Origin: Hyperoodon ampullatus
Lineage: Eukaryota; Chordata; Mammalia; Artiodactyla; Ziphiidae
DNA length: 64,000 bases
Assembly (NCBI GenBank): GCA_949752795.1
Contig: OX457072.1
Coordinates: 3,348,001-3,412,000, forward strand
Direction: 5' to 3'
A program made the position numbers and the translations under genes. Within the stretch, counting starts at the first letter, position 1; every line of letters starts with the position of its first letter. Positions 23,376 to 36,687 of the stretch are shown here, piece by piece. The notes under the pieces are model-generated. The model had not been told where the DNA came from, searched no databases, and saw only the letters and a program-made list of their open reading frames with translations.

Positions 23376-24513
23376 ACTTTTTTTTTTTTGGTTCTGTCTT
23401 TGTTTGATTTTGGTATCAGAGTAATAATAGTTCCATAGAATGAATTGGGAAGTATTCCCACCTCTTCTGTTTTCTAGAAGACGTTGTGTAGAATTGATGT
23501 TAATTCTTTTTTTTTTTTTTTTTGCGGTACGTGGGCCTCTCACTGTTGTGGCCCCTCCTGTTGTGGAGCACAGGCTCTGGACGCGCAGGCTCAGAGGCCA
23601 TGGCTCACGGGCCCAGCCACTCTGCAGCATGTGGGATCTTCCCAGACCGGGGCACGAACCCGCGTCCCCTGCATCGGCAGGCGGACTCTCAACCACTGCA
23701 CCACCACGGAAGCCCTGATGTTAATTCTTCATTAATTATTTGGGAGAATTTTCTAGTGAAACCATCTGAACTAGGAAATTTCTTGTTTGTTTAAAATATT
23801 AAACAAATTTCTTGTTTAATATTTTCAGACCTCGGTTGACCATGGGCAACAGAAACTGTGGAAAGCAAAACCATGGATAAGAGGAGACTACTGTATTGCT
23901 AATCTTTGTTTTCTGTCTTTCTTTGTCAGTCTTGCTGGAAGTTTGTTAATTTTACTGATCTTTTCAAAGAACCAGCTCTTTGCTTCATTGATTTTCTTTA
24001 TTGTTTTTCTGATTTTAATTTTATTGATTTCTTGTTTTTCCCCCTGTCAGTAAGGTATTCTTTTTCTCTGGTTTTAATGCTGCTTTCAAAATGTTTTCTT
24101 TGTCTTCGTTTACTTTATCTCATCACATAGGCACAGGTCCCTGAGACTCTGTTCATTGTATTTTTTAAAATCTATTTTCTCTGTTGTTCAGACTGAGTAA
24201 TTTGTATTTTTCTGTTTTCCTGTTACTGATTCTTTCCTCTCTCCCTCATCCTGTGGTTGAAACTTTTTTATTTTGTTTTGTTATTGTATTTTTTGGTTCA
24301 AAACTTCTCTTTGGTTTTTCTTTATATTTTCTATTTCTTTGCTGCATGTTTTACTTATTATCTGAGGCTTTATATTTTTTTCGTTTGTTTCAAGCATGTT
24401 CGTAATTACTCATTGAAAGATCTGTATCATGACTGTTTTAAACTCTTGGTCAGAGAATTCTAACATCTCTGTCACCTTGATGTTGGCATCTACTGATTGT
24501 CTTCACTTACTCA
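23376..24513 (-). repeat. L1 LINE, antisense (ORF2 region)
   Basis: T-rich antisense L1 coding sequence, e.g. AAGAACCAGCTCTTTGCTTC near 23968. It is interrupted by the SINE at 23509-23715. Confidence 0.75.
23509..23715 (-). repeat. Young CHR-type SINE, antisense, perfect TSD
   Basis: Short GC-rich CHR subfamily with a poly(T) start and a head ending ACGGAAGCCC. The 14 bp TGATGTTAATTCTT is repeated exactly at 23495-23508 and 23716-23729, showing retrotransposition into the antisense L1. Confidence 0.95.
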
Positions 24514-25251
24514 GGGCAGTAGGAGGACATTGGGAGGATGCGACCGCTGGTTGACCCCAAGTCGGACCAGGGCACTTGGAGGCTCCTCCCCCTCCACCCG
24601 CCCCCATCCTTGGAATGTATGCTCTGCCCACCACTCCCACCGTGGGAGCTGTTTTCAAGGTCGCAGCCTTGAGAGAGCACTGCTTTTATTTTAATAAATT
24701 TATTTGTTTTATTTACCGATTTTTGGTTGTGTTGGGTCCCTGTTGCTGCGCACGGGCTTTCTCTAGTTGCAGTGAGGGGGGCCACTCTTTGTTGTGGTGT
24801 GTGAGCCTCTCATTCTGGTGGCCTCTCCCGTTGCGGAGCAGGGGACCTAGGCACGCAGGCTTCAGTAGCTGTGGTGTGCAGGCTCAGTAGTTGTGGCGCA
24901 CGGGCTTAGTTGCTCTGTGGCATGTGGGATCTTCCCGGACCAGGGCTCGAACCCGTGTCCCCTGCATTGGCAGGCGGCTTCTTAACCACCGCGCCACCAG
25001 GGAAGCCTGAAAGTGCTGTTGTTGAGACCGTCTAGGCTGAATACGCAACTGGACCCGTTAAGGCCGTGACATAAATTTTTAATATTCAGGCTGGTGGATG
25101 CAGAGATGTACTATCTTTCCGGCATCCCAAGACGAGCCTCGAATGCAAGTTCTCTTGCTTATTAAACCTGTCACCTGTCAGTCTGGAGCACTCTGCCTCG
25201 TTCTTCAGGCTCTCCTGGCCCTCTGTATGGGGGCCAATTTGTGAACCAACA
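24514..25251. mobile_element. LTR-like insertion carrying a nested SINE (tentative)
   Basis: The antisense L1 is interrupted here by about 420 bp of non-L1 sequence plus a SINE. The right part, with CTTGCTTATTAAACCTGTCA and an end near GTGAACCAACA, resembles the R/U5 part of an LTR. I could not define terminal motifs or a duplication, and no viral gene is present. It could also be another class of old insertion. Confidence 0.3.
24683..25008 (-). repeat. CHR-type SINE, antisense, long subfamily
   Basis: Antisense copy with ATTTATTTGTTTTATTTACC tail and head ending GCGCCACCAGGGAAGCCT. It includes the extra TTTCTCTAGTTGCAGTGAGG segment of the long subfamily. Confidence 0.92.
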
Positions 25252-26000
25252 TTCAGTTTGAGATCTTCCTACTTCTTGATATGATGAATGATTTTCAGTT
25301 GAAACCTGGACACTTGCATGTTATATTATGAGACTGGATTTTATTTAAACCTTCTGTTTCAGCTAGCTTTCTTTTATACTGTTCTGTCTGGGAGGAGACA
25401 TTAGAGCACCCCCTGCTTAGTGCCCAGTGGGGTATAAGTCCACATTCCCCATCCTGCCTCTGTTGACTGAGCATGGAATCATTGCTGCTGATTGGGGGTG
25501 AGAGTTCTGGCTCCCCACGTGGATCCAGCTGACCCTGCAGTGGGGAAGTTGGCTTTGTTACAGCTGGGCAGCTGTGAAAGTCCTGAATCCCCAGTAGGGC
25601 TCCTCTGACGTCACTCCAGTGGGAGAGGGGTGCCTTGCGACTGCAAGGGTGGGTGGGAGTCCAGGCTCTCTGTGCTGTCTCCACTGACACTGTGGGTAGA
25701 GGGCTTCTTCCCAGCTGGTAGGGATGAGAGCTACGGCCTCCAGCAGTAGGGTGTTGGCAGAGCCTTGAGAGAGAGGAGCGGAGACTGCCCACATGACCTT
25801 CACTTGTGGTGTTGTGGTGGGCCATGTCTTCTGTTTGTTTGTTTTTGTGTTGTTTCACCGGAGCACTGTGCTCATTGTCTGAAGGTTGTCTGTCTTGCTA
25901 GGCTGCCCCTTTCTTGGCCTTTGGCTGGAGAGAGCAGGTGTTGTTGTTGTTTTGTCTGTGTCTGTTGACACTTCTGTGCTGTTAGCCTCTTCAACTTGAA
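25252..26000 (-). repeat. L1 LINE 5' region, antisense
   Basis: Continues the antisense L1 after the insertion (TTGATATGATGAATGATTTT) into GC-richer sequence of an old L1 5' part. The open frames here are not genes. Confidence 0.5.
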
Positions 26001-26149
26001 GTCTGGGGTATATGAGGCAAAAAGAAAACCCAGGGAACTCGCCACCATTTTGTTTCTTGGGTCCTCAGGTCTTTGGCCGGTTTGCCTTTTTCTTTCCACC
26101 TTTCAGAGTCTTCTTCTGTTTGTCTTGTATGTCATGTCCAGGGTTTTGG

Positions 26150-27955
26150 TTGCTTTGCGGGAGGAATAAGGAAAAGTTTGTCCACTCCAACTTATATGTG
26201 CAGAATCATATTAAATTTACTCTTTTACGTCTGGCTGCTTTGCTCGGTGTAATGGTTTTGAGATTCATCCGTGTTGTTGCATATGTCAGTTGTTCTTTTT
26301 ATTTAACTGCTGAGTAGTTAGTAATCCATTGTTTAGCTATACCACAATGTGTTTATCCTTTTATCAATTGATAGACCTTGGGGTAATTTGCAGATTTGGC
26401 TGTGATGAAGAGACCTGTTATAAACATGATCATTCTGTGGATACACACTTTTGTCTCTCTTGGATAAATACCGTGTGGAATTGTATGGATTGTATGGTCA
26501 GTATATATGCTTAACATTTTAAGAAACTGCCAGACTATTCTTGAACATGCTTGTACCACTGTATATTCCTGCCACTAATGAATAATAGCTCTGATTGTGT
26601 CAAATCCACTTGAACAGTTGCTATGGTGTTTTAAAAATTTAAGCCTTCTAATAGGTGTGTAGTGGTATCTTATTGTGATATAATTTGTATTTCTCTGATG
26701 GCTAATGATGTTGAGGATTTTTCATGCGCTTATTTGCCATCCATGTATCATTCTTTTTTATGTGTCTGTTCTCATCTCTTATATCCTTTTATATTAGATC
26801 ATTTGTTTTCTTCTTATTACTGAGTTGAGAGTATTCTTTTGTATATTCTGGATACAGGTCTTTTGTCAGATATTTATACTGCACATATTTTCCCCTAGTC
26901 TGTGGCTTGCATTTCTATTTCTTAATGTGTCTTTTGAAGAAGATACATTTTAAATTTTGATGATGTCCAATTTATCAAGTTTTTATAGTTTGAGTTTTTG
27001 TTTCCCATGTAAGAAATCTTTGCCTAACAAAAGCTCACAAATATTTTTCCCTCTATTTCCTTCTAGAAATTTTATAATTTTAGGTTGTACATTTTAGGTT
27101 TACGATCTATTTTGAGTTAATTTTTATATGTGGATTGAGGTTCACTGTTTTACCTATGAATGTTCCATTGTCCCAGCACTACCTGCTGAAAGGACTATCT
27201 TTTCTCCATTTAGGTATATTGTCACCCTTGTTAAAAACAAAACAAAACAAAACAGTTTTTTGACTATACATGTGTGGGTCTATTTCTGGCTTTTTGTTGC
27301 ATTCAAGTGATCTATAACAAACAAATACCACACTGTTTTAAATACTGTAGAATTATAGTAAGTGTTGAAATTAGGTGGTATGAGTCCTTCAACTTTGTTC
27401 TACTTTATAAAAAATGTATTGCCTACTCTAGGTCTTTTACTTTTTCCATATAAATTGTAGAATCCAATTGGTCAATTTCATTGAGATTGAGTTAAATCTA
27501 TAAATTAATTTGGGGAGAACTGACAATCTACCAATATTGAGCCTTCCAATCTATGAACATATGTCTCCATTTATTTAGGTCTTCTTTGATTTCTCTCATC
27601 AGTATTTTGTATTTTTAATCACACATATTTTGTTAGACTTATCCCTAAAATATTTCATGTTTTCTGGTGCTGCTACAAATATTACTATATTATAAATTTC
27701 AGTTTCTGATTGTTTGCTGCTAGTTTATAGAAATACAGTTGCTTTTAAAAAATTGACCTTGTATCTTATGACTTTGCTAACTCACTTATTAGTTTTCTTT
27801 TTTTCTTGGTAGATTGAGACTTTGTTCATAGACAGTTATGACCTCTGTGAGTAAAGACAGTTTTATCTTTTCTTTTCAAATTTGGATGCCTTTTGTTTCT
27901 TTTTCTTGCCTTGTTGCACTGGCTAGGACTTTGTGTACAATATTGGAAAGGAGAA
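26150..27955 (-). repeat. Old L1 LINE, antisense (ORF2 3' half)
   Basis: Antisense ORF2 3' landmarks such as GCTGAGTAGTTAGTAATCCA and AATGTGTTTATCCTTTTATC lead into reverse-transcriptase-region sequence. It is diverged and non-functional. Confidence 0.8.
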
Positions 27956-29540
27956 GCACCTAAGAGTCTTTCTTCTTTCTCTGTGACACATCATTGGCAA
28001 GTAATCTCCCAAGAGGGTGAATGGACACTTCATGTTTCTGGGATCTGTCTCCTTTACACCCCACCTTTAGAGGCAATCAAACAACTCAGTGTGAGAAGGG
28101 AGTGGAATGAATTTGGTGGTTTGGGAGCTGTAAATGAGGGTGACTCAACAGCAGTGGTGGCTCTTCACCCTGGAATGGACCTCTAGTGATTAGGGGTCCC
28201 TAATGGGTGGACCCTAAACTGTCTCTGGGGCAGCTGGGCTCAGAGGGGAATGGCCATTCTTGTAACTAGGAGGACTGGATGCTTAGGTTACGACTTGGTA
28301 AATATAGTAAGAAACTCTTTGAATCAGGTGTGGCTTTGAGGAAATGAAGGCATACAGGGGCAGCATTTACCTTCAGAAATCCCTGCCAGCCTGTGCCAGG
28401 AAATAGGGCAAGCCAGCCTTTGCTTTGGGACAGAGGCAGGACAGATTTGAAGGCAGTCCTGGATGGCAGAGATTATGGTAACCCCGGCAGCAATGGTTTG
28501 ACAGACCCAGGGGCTCTTGCCCAGTTGGTAGTGGATGTCCAAGGGGTCTCTTGGGACTGTGTAAGAGCTGGGAGTTCATGGATGATCCAGAAGAGGATAA
28601 GGGGGACTCCTAATAGGGTGAAATTGTACTTCTTGTTACACACACATGGGGAGTCAAATCAATTTTAATTTAATTGGAGGAAATGAAATAAATGAAAAGT
28701 ACTTGAACTCCAAGTGTTTAGCATTTGTTTATATTGATTACAATGAGTCAAGGTCAGATTATAGAAGCTTTTGAAAATCAGGTGGATGTGTTTGGACTTT
28801 AATTCTGTAGGCAAGGCAGAATTATTTAATGTTTTTGAGGAAGGAAACAACGGATGTGTGAAATATTCCATAAGCAACTGTATACTAAGAGCACAGTGTC
28901 CTCACAGGGGATGAAGCTTAGAGTGTGTATGCAGCCTGAGGGGTCAAGCAGACAAGCCACCCAGCCTGTTTGGAGTGGAGGAGAAGTTATAAAGCACTGG
29001 GAAAGAGAAAGTCCTGAGAAACACTTCTGAAAAAAGAACTTTCCCACAATGAGTTAAAAATTCCAAGATCTGAACATATATCCACTCTCTTTCTTATCAG
29101 ACTGAAATGCATTTCAATGGATATTTCTTGGAGTTATCAAGGGAATAGGCTTATTGTTCATGTAGAGGGTGGCAGCACCGTTTACCAGGGAGAACTTATT
29201 TAAGAGTCTTGGGCTCTTTCCAAGGCATTGTAAAAGTACTTTACAGTGTCTGATTTACTTTAAAGCTCCTTGTTTTTGCAGTTGAGAAGCAAAATGTGTC
29301 CTGCACACATCCTATTTAAAACAGAATTTTCTCCTCTGTTAAACATAGATAAAGAATGCAAGAATATGAATTTCATAGCATGAGTTTATCTTGGTATTAG
29401 ATGAAAATGAGACCTGGTGCTTTTCGGGATCAGTTTCATGGCAGAAGGGGGTACAAATCAAATATACACTTGAATATGTGATTTGATTATGTCGTGAGTA
29501 GTCTAATGAGGGTGGCAGTCAGTTCTTAAGAATATAAAAT
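27956..29540. other. Unique sequence between L1 copies
   Basis: No gene or confident repeat recognised. Confidence 0.4.
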
Positions 29541-29542
29541 GA

Positions 29543-29858
29543 GGGCTTCTCTGGTGGCACAGTGGTTAAGAATCTGCCTGCCCATGCGGGGAACACGGGT
29601 TCGAGCCCTGGCCCAGGAAGATCCCACATGCCGTGGAGCAACTAAGCCCGTGCGCCACAACTACTGAGCCCACATGCCACAACTACTGAGCCTGAGCTCT
29701 AGAGCCCGAGCTCCGCAACAAGAGAAGCCACCGCAATGAGAAGCCTGCGCACCACAACGAAAAGTAGCCCCCGCTCACCGCAACCAGAGAAAGCCCGCAC
29801 GCAGCAACAAAGACCCGACGCAGCCTAAATAAATAAATAAATAAATTTATTAAAAAAA
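29543..29858 (+). repeat. CHR-type SINE, sense, long subfamily
   Basis: Begins GGGCTTCTCTGGTGGCACAG, carries CGGGTTCGAGCCCTGG (B box), and ends in an (AAAT)n tail. Confidence 0.95.
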
Positions 29859-30229
29859 ATATATATAATTAAGGAAAATCCATGTCTTTTCCTCCTCTTT
29901 CTCTTCCATCTTCTCTTTCTTTAGAAGTGCTGCATGTACAAGTATTTATGTATAGCATTATGATACTACTTAGACACGTAGAAACCGTTTTCCCTCCATC
30001 TACCACCCCGGCTCAGGTCTTGTTCTAATTTATAATTTGGTGAAAATTTTAGTTCCATGTAAACAAAAAATCCACCCCAAATTTGCTTAAGTAACAATGA
30101 TCTTATTCACTCACATTAACTCAAATGTTTAGCAGTAACACTTGTTTCAGGCATGGCTGGATCTATGCGTTAAAATAGCCACAAAACCTAGAAGTTTCCA
30201 TGTGTCTCTTTGTAGTCCTTCTTTCCTGC

Positions 30230-31085
30230 CTCTCTTCTCATCCCCAAGCCAGCAGGAAGAATCTGCTTTCTGTCATTATAGACTAGCCTTTGATTTCTAG
30301 AGTTTTATGTAAATGGAATCACACAGTAGACACTATTTTTTGGTCTGGCTTATTTCATTTGGAATAATGATTTTTGAGATTCACACATATATTTGTATGT
30401 ATCATTCATCCATTCTCCTCTTTATTGTTGAGTAGTATTGCATGGAGTGGATAAACCACAATTTGTTTATTCATTCATCTGTTGTTGGACATTTTCTAGT
30501 TTTTGGTTATTACAAATAGAGCTGCTACCAGCATTCTTGTTCAAGTCTTTGTATAGATATATATTTTCTTTTCTGTAGGGTAAATATATTTAACTCTGGA
30601 AGAAACTGACAGACTTTTCCAAAATGGCTACAGCCCTCTCAATTTCTACCAGCAGCAAGTGAGAGGTCTAGTTCCTCCACATTCTCACCAACACTCAGTA
30701 TGTTTAGCTGTTTTTTGTTTGTTTGTTTAGTTGTTTTGATGTTAGGCATTTTAGTCATTCTAATAGGTATGTACTGGTATCTCATGTTTTTAATTCAGAT
30801 TTCCCTAGTGGCTAATGATGTTGAGTATCTTTTTGTATACTTGTGTGCCACCTCTATGTGTTCTTTGGTAAAGTATGTCCAAATCTTTCCCCATTTTTGT
30901 GATTATTTGCTTTCTTTTTTGTTTGTTTGTTCTTAGAGTTCTTTATGTCTTCTGTATACAAGCCCTTTCTCAGATATATACTTGCAAAGATCATCTTGTT
31001 TATGGATTATCTTTTTGCTCTCTTAACAGTGTCTTTTTTCAAGAGCAGAAATGTTAAATTTTGAAGAAGTCCAATTTTTCAAAAT
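30230..31085 (-). repeat. L1 LINE 3' part, antisense
   Basis: Antisense ORF2 3' end: TTGTTGAGTAGTATTGCATG, then GGACATTTTCTAGTTTTTGG and AGCTGCTACCAGCATTCTTG. Confidence 0.8.
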
Positions 31086-31489
31086 TTTTTAAATAACAGC
31101 TTTATTGAGGTGTAAGTGACATATCATATTATCCACCCATTTAAACTGTATAACTTAATGGGTTTTAGTTTATTCACAGGGTTGTGCAACCATCACCACA
31201 ACCAATTTTAGGATATTTTGATCACTTCAAAAAGAAGCCCCATGCCACTAGCAATCACCTCCTATTCCCGCCTGAAACTTCCCTGCCTCTGGAAACCATT
31301 AACCTATTTTCTCTCTCTATAGATATGCCTGTTCTGGACATTACATACAAATGGCATCATGCAATATGTGGTCTTTTGTGGTTGGCTTCCTTTACTGAGC
31401 ATGTTCTCAAGATTCATCCATGCTGAAACATGTATTAGTACTTCATTTCTTTTTATTGTGAAGTAGCATTCCATCATATACCACATACC
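31086..31489 (-). repeat. L1 LINE 3' end (second copy), antisense
   Basis: Starts with the antisense 3'UTR AACAGCTTTATTGAGGTGTA and reaches AAGTAGCATTCCATCATATA, so it is a separate 5'-truncated copy next to the one before it. Confidence 0.7.
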
Positions 31490-31641
31490 TGTTTTCTTTC
31501 TTTTTTATTGTGTAAAATGCACATAATATAAAATTTACCATCTTAATCATTTTTAAGTGTACAGTTCAGTGGTATTAAATAAATTCATGTTGTGCAACCA
31601 TCACCACCATCCATCCCCAGAACTCTTTTCATTTCTTAAAA

Positions 31642-31783
31642 AATATTTATTTATTTATTTTGGCTGCGCTGGGTCTTAGTTGTGGCATGCGTGTGGGATC
31701 TAGTTCCCCCGACCAGGGATTGAACCTGGGCCCCCTACATGGGGAGCTCAGAGTCTTACCCCCAGACCACCAGGGAAGTCCCT
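31642..31783 (-). repeat. CHR-type SINE, antisense, older short subfamily
   Basis: TTGGCTGCGCTGGGTCTTAG to GACCACCAGGGAAGTCCC, with an AT-rich tail on the left. Confidence 0.92.
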
Positions 31784-34700
31784 CTTTTCATCATGTAAAT
31801 TGAAATTCTATACCTATTAAACACTAACTCCCCCTTCTCCTCTCCCCCCAGTCCCTGACATCCACCATCGCAATGTCTGTGTTTATGGTTTTGGCTACTC
31901 TAAGTACTTCATACAAGTGGAATCATACAGTATTTGTCTTTTTGTCACTGGCTTATTTGACTTAGCATAATGTCCTTAAGTTTTACCCATGTTGTAGCAT
32001 ACTGCAGAATCTCCTTCCTTTTTAAGGTTAAATGATATTCCATAGTATGCATATATCACATTTTGCTTATCCATTTATTGGTGGATGGATACTTGGGTTG
32101 CTTCCACATTTTAGCTATTGTGAATAGTGCTGCTATGAACATAGGTTTATAGAAATCTCTCTGAGACCCTGCTTTCAATTTTTTTTGGATACATACCCAG
32201 AGGTGGAATTGCTGGATCATGTGGTAATTCTAGTTTTAATTTTTTGAGGAACAGCCATATTGTTTTCCACAGTGGCTGCACCATTTTACAATCCCACCAA
32301 CAGTGCAGAAGGGTTCCAATTTCTCCATATCTGCATCAACACTTCTTATTTTCTGTTCTGTTTTTTTGTTTTTTGATAGTTGCTATCTTAATAGATGTGA
32401 AGGGGTATCTCGTGGTGTTGATTTACATTTCCCTAATGATTAGCAATGTTAAGCATCTTTTCATGTGCTTTTTGGTCCTTTGTGTGTCTTCTTTGGAGAA
32501 ATGTCTATTCAAGTTCTTTGTCCAATTTTCAGTTGGGTTGTATTTTGTTGTTGTTGTTGAGTTTTAAGATTTCTCTGTATATTCTGGATATTAACCCCTT
32601 ATCAGACATATGATTTGCAAATATTTTCTTCTGTTCTGTGGGTTGCCTGCTTACTTAGTGGATAGTATCTTCTGATGCACAAAATTTAAAAATTTTCATG
32701 AGGTCCAGTTTCTCAATTTTTTGTTGTTGTTGTTGTTACCTGTGTCTTTGGTGTCATATCTAAGAAAACATTGCCCAGTGCAATGCTGTGAAGCATTTGT
32801 CCTTCAAATTTTGTTATCTTCTAAAGGTTTTATTGTTAGAGGTCTTACCTTTAGGTCCTTGATCCATTTTGAGATAACTTTTGTATATGGTGTGAGGTAA
32901 AGGTCCTACTTCATTCTTTTGCATGTGGATATCTAGTTTTCACAGCACCATTTGCTGAAAAGATTGTCTTTTCCCCATTGAATGATTTTGGCACCCATGT
33001 CACAAATAATTTGGCCATGTATGTAAGGGTTTATTTATAGGCTCTGTATTATTTTCCATTGGTCTATATGTCTGCCTTTATATCAGTACCACAATGTCTT
33101 GTTTACTGTAGCTTTGTAGTAGGTTTTGAAATCAGGAAGTGTGAATCCTCCAGTTTTTTTCCCCAAGATTGTTTTGTCTGTTTGGGCCTTGGGGTTCCTT
33201 TAACTCCGTATGAATTTTAGGATTGGTTTCACTATTTTTGCAAAAAACATTATTGAGATTTTGATAGGGATTGTGTTGAACCTATAGATTGTTTAGGGTA
33301 GTATTAACATTTTAATAATATTAATTTTGATTACTTTGATTACTGTTTCTTTCCTAATTGCTCTGGCTGCAATGTCCAGTACTATGTTGAATACAAGTGG
33401 TGAAAACAGGCGCCCTTGCCTTGCTCCTGATCTTAGAGGAAAAGCTCTCAGTCTTTCACTGTTGAGTATAACGTTTCCCGTGGGTTTTTAACATACGCTT
33501 CTTATTATGTTGAGGTAATTTCCTTGTATTCCTTTTTTGTTGAGTGTTTTTACCATGAAAGTGTGTTGAATTTTTTCAAATGTTTTATCTGCATCAATTG
33601 AGATGACTATGTTGTTCTTTTCCTTTATTTTGTTGATGGGGCATATTACACTGATATTCATTATATTGAATCGTCCTTGCAGTCCAGAAATAAATCTCAC
33701 TTGGTCATGATGTTTAATCTTTTTATTATGCTGCTGAATTCTATTTGCTAGTATTTTGTGGATGATTTTTCCATCAGTATTCATAAGGGATATTGGTCTG
33801 CAGTTTTCTTTTCTTGTGGTGTCTTTGTCTGGCTTTCATATCAAAGTTATGCTGGCCTAATGGAATGAGTTGGGAAGCTTTCCCTCTTCAAATTTTTGAA
33901 AAATTTGAGAAAGACTGGTATTAGTTCTTCTTTAAATGTTTGGTAAAATTCACCAACTGTCAGGTCCAGGACTTTTCTTTGTTGGGAAATTTTGATTACT
34001 GATTCAATCTCCTCACTAGTTATAGATCTGCTCAGATTTTCTATTTCTTCATCATTTAGTCTTGGTAGGTTTTGTGTTTCTGGGAGCTTGTCCTTTTCAT
34101 CTAGGTTATCCAATTTTTTTTTTTGGTGTACTGTTGTTCAGAGTACTCCCATAGAATTCTTTTTATTTCTGTAGAATTGATAGTGATATCTCCAGTTTCA
34201 TTTCTGATTTTAATATTATGAGTCTCCTCTCTTTTTTAATTAGTCCATCTAGCTAAAGATTTGCCAATTTTGTTGATCTTTTTCGAGAACCAACCTTGGT
34301 TTCATTTATTTCTTTTCTCGTTTGCCTATTCTGTATTTCATTATTTCTGCTGTAATCTTTATTATTTCCTTCCTTCTGCAAGCCTTGGGTTTAGTTTGTT
34401 CCTTTTTTTCTAGTTCCTTAAGTTGTAAAGTTGGGTTGTTGATTTGGGGTGTTTCTTGTTTTTTTTTTTAATGTAAGCATTCATGGCTTAAATTTTCCCC
34501 TTAGCACTCTTTTTGCTGTATCCTATAAGCTTTGTTATGTTGTGTTTTCATTTTCATGTGTCTTGAATAATTTTCTAATTTCTCTTGTAATTTCTTTTTT
34601 GATTCATTTGTTGTTTAAAAGTGTATTGTTTAATTTATACAATTTGGTGAATTTTCCAGTTTTACTTTTGTATTGATTTCTAACTATGCCGCCATGGTCA

Positions 34701-35018
34701 GATAAGAAACTTTGTATGATATCTATCTTTTTAAATCTCTTGAGGCTTAATTCGTCATGTAACATATAGTATATCTTGGAAACTGTCCATGTGTATTTGA
34801 GAAGAATGTGTATGCTGCTGTTTTTGGGTAGAGCGCTCTGTATATATCTGTCAGGTTTAGTTGGGTTTTGTGTTAAGTCCTCTATTTCCTCACTTATTTT
34901 CTGTCTGGTTGTTCTATTATTTTAAGTGGGGTACGGAAATTTCTACCTATTGTTGTAGAACTATTTCTGTCTTCAAATCTGTCAGTTTTTGCCTCATCTA
35001 TTTTGATGGTCTGTCATT

Positions 35019-35669
35019 AGGTGTGTAATTTTTTTTCATTTTTTAATTTAAGTACAGTTGATGTACAATATTACATAAGCTACAGGTGAACAACATAGTG
35101 ATTCACAATTTTTAAAGGTTATACTCCATTTATAGTTACTACTATAAATACTGGCTATATTCCCTGTGTTGTAAAATACATCCTTTTAACTTATTTTATA
35201 TATAATAGTCTGTACCTCTTAGTCCCCGACCCCTATACTGCCCCTCCCCACTTCCCTCTCCCCACTGGTAACCACTAATTTGTTTACTGTATCTATGAGT
35301 CTGTTTCCTTTCTGTTAGATTCCCTAGCTTGTTGTATTTTTTAGATTCCACATATAGGTGATATCATACAGTATTTGTCTTTCTCTGTCAGACTTATTTC
35401 ATTTAACATAAGTCCATCCATGTTGCTACAAATGACAACATTTCATTCTTTTATTTTTAATGGCCTAGTCGTATTCCATTATGTATATGTACCACATCTT
35501 CTTTACCCATTCATCTGTTGATGGATACTGAGGTTGATTCCATGTCTTGGCTATTGTAAATAATGCTGCTATGAACATTGGGGTGCATGTATCTTTTTGA
35601 ATTAGAGTTTTTGTTTTTTTCAGATGTATACCCAGGAGTAGAATTGCTGGATCATAGGGAGGTGTGTAA
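35019..35669 (-). repeat. 5'-truncated L1 inserted in the older L1, with TSD
   Basis: The 10 bp AGGTGTGTAA occurs at 35019-35028 and 35660-35669. Between them is a T-rich start and antisense L1 3' sequence (GTACAGTTGATGTACAATAT, then the ORF2 end). Host L1 sequence is continuous across the site. This is target-primed integration of a truncated element. Confidence 0.9.
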
Positions 35670-36398
35670 ATGTTTTTAACTCTTATATCTTCTTGCTGTA
35701 TTGAGCACTTTATTAACATATAATGTTCCTTTTGTCTCTTTTAACCTTTTTTGATTTAGTCTATTTTGCCTGATATTAGTATCACCACTCCTGCCCTCTT
35801 TTGGTTGCTATTTGCATGGAATGTCTTTGCCATCATTTATTTCACTTTCACCCTGTTTGTGTCTTTGGATCTCAAGTGAATCTCTTGTAGGCAGCAACTA
35901 GGGTCATGTGTTTTTATCCATTCTGCCAAGGCTGTCATTTGATTGGATAGTTTAATCCACTTACATTTAAATTAGTTACTGATAAGGAAGGACTTACTTC
36001 TGTCAGTGTGCTATTTGTTTTATATATGCCATATAGCCTTTTTGTTTCTCATTTTCTGCATTACTGTTTTCTTTTGTGTTTACTTATTTTTTTGCAGTGA
36101 AATGTTTAAGTTCCTTTCTCATTTCCTTTTGTGTATATTCTATAGCTGTTTTCTTTGTGGTTAACTCTTTAGGATTTACCATCCTAGAGTTATAACACTC
36201 TAATTTGAGTTTATGGAAGATTAACTTTAATACCATTCAAAACAGCTCCTTTACAGCTCTGTTCCCACCTCTTCAGTTGCTGATATCACAAGGTTTTATC
36301 TTTATACACTGTGTGCCCCTGAACATAAACTAATAGTTCTTTAAAATGCATGAGTCTCCTAAATTATGTAGAAAACAAGGTTTGAAATTACAAACCAA

Positions 36399-36687
36399 GG
36401 ACTTCCCTGGTGGCGCAGTGGTTAAGAATCTACCTGACAGTGCAGGGCACACGGGTTCAATCCCTGGTCCAGGAAGATCCCACATGCCACAGAGCAACAA
36501 AACCCATGCACCACAACTACTGAGTCTGCTCTCTAGAGCCTGCGAGCCACAACTACTGAGCCTGTGAGCCACAGCTACTGAGCCTGCAATGAAGAGTAGC
36601 TGCCACTTGCCACAACTAGAGAAAGCCTGTGCTCAGCAACAAAGACCCAACACAGCCAAAAATAAATAAATTAATTAATAAAAAAAA
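36399..36687 (+). repeat. CHR-type SINE, sense, with 15 bp perfect TSD
   Basis: GACTTCCCTGGTGGCGCAG head and an (AAAT/TTAA) tail, flanked exactly by GAAATTACAAACCAA at 36384-36398 and 36688-36702. Confidence 0.96.

Noticed and set aside
33488..34113. Reverse-transcriptase-like coding pieces as a gene
   Set aside because: They are fragments of a broken antisense L1 ORF2.
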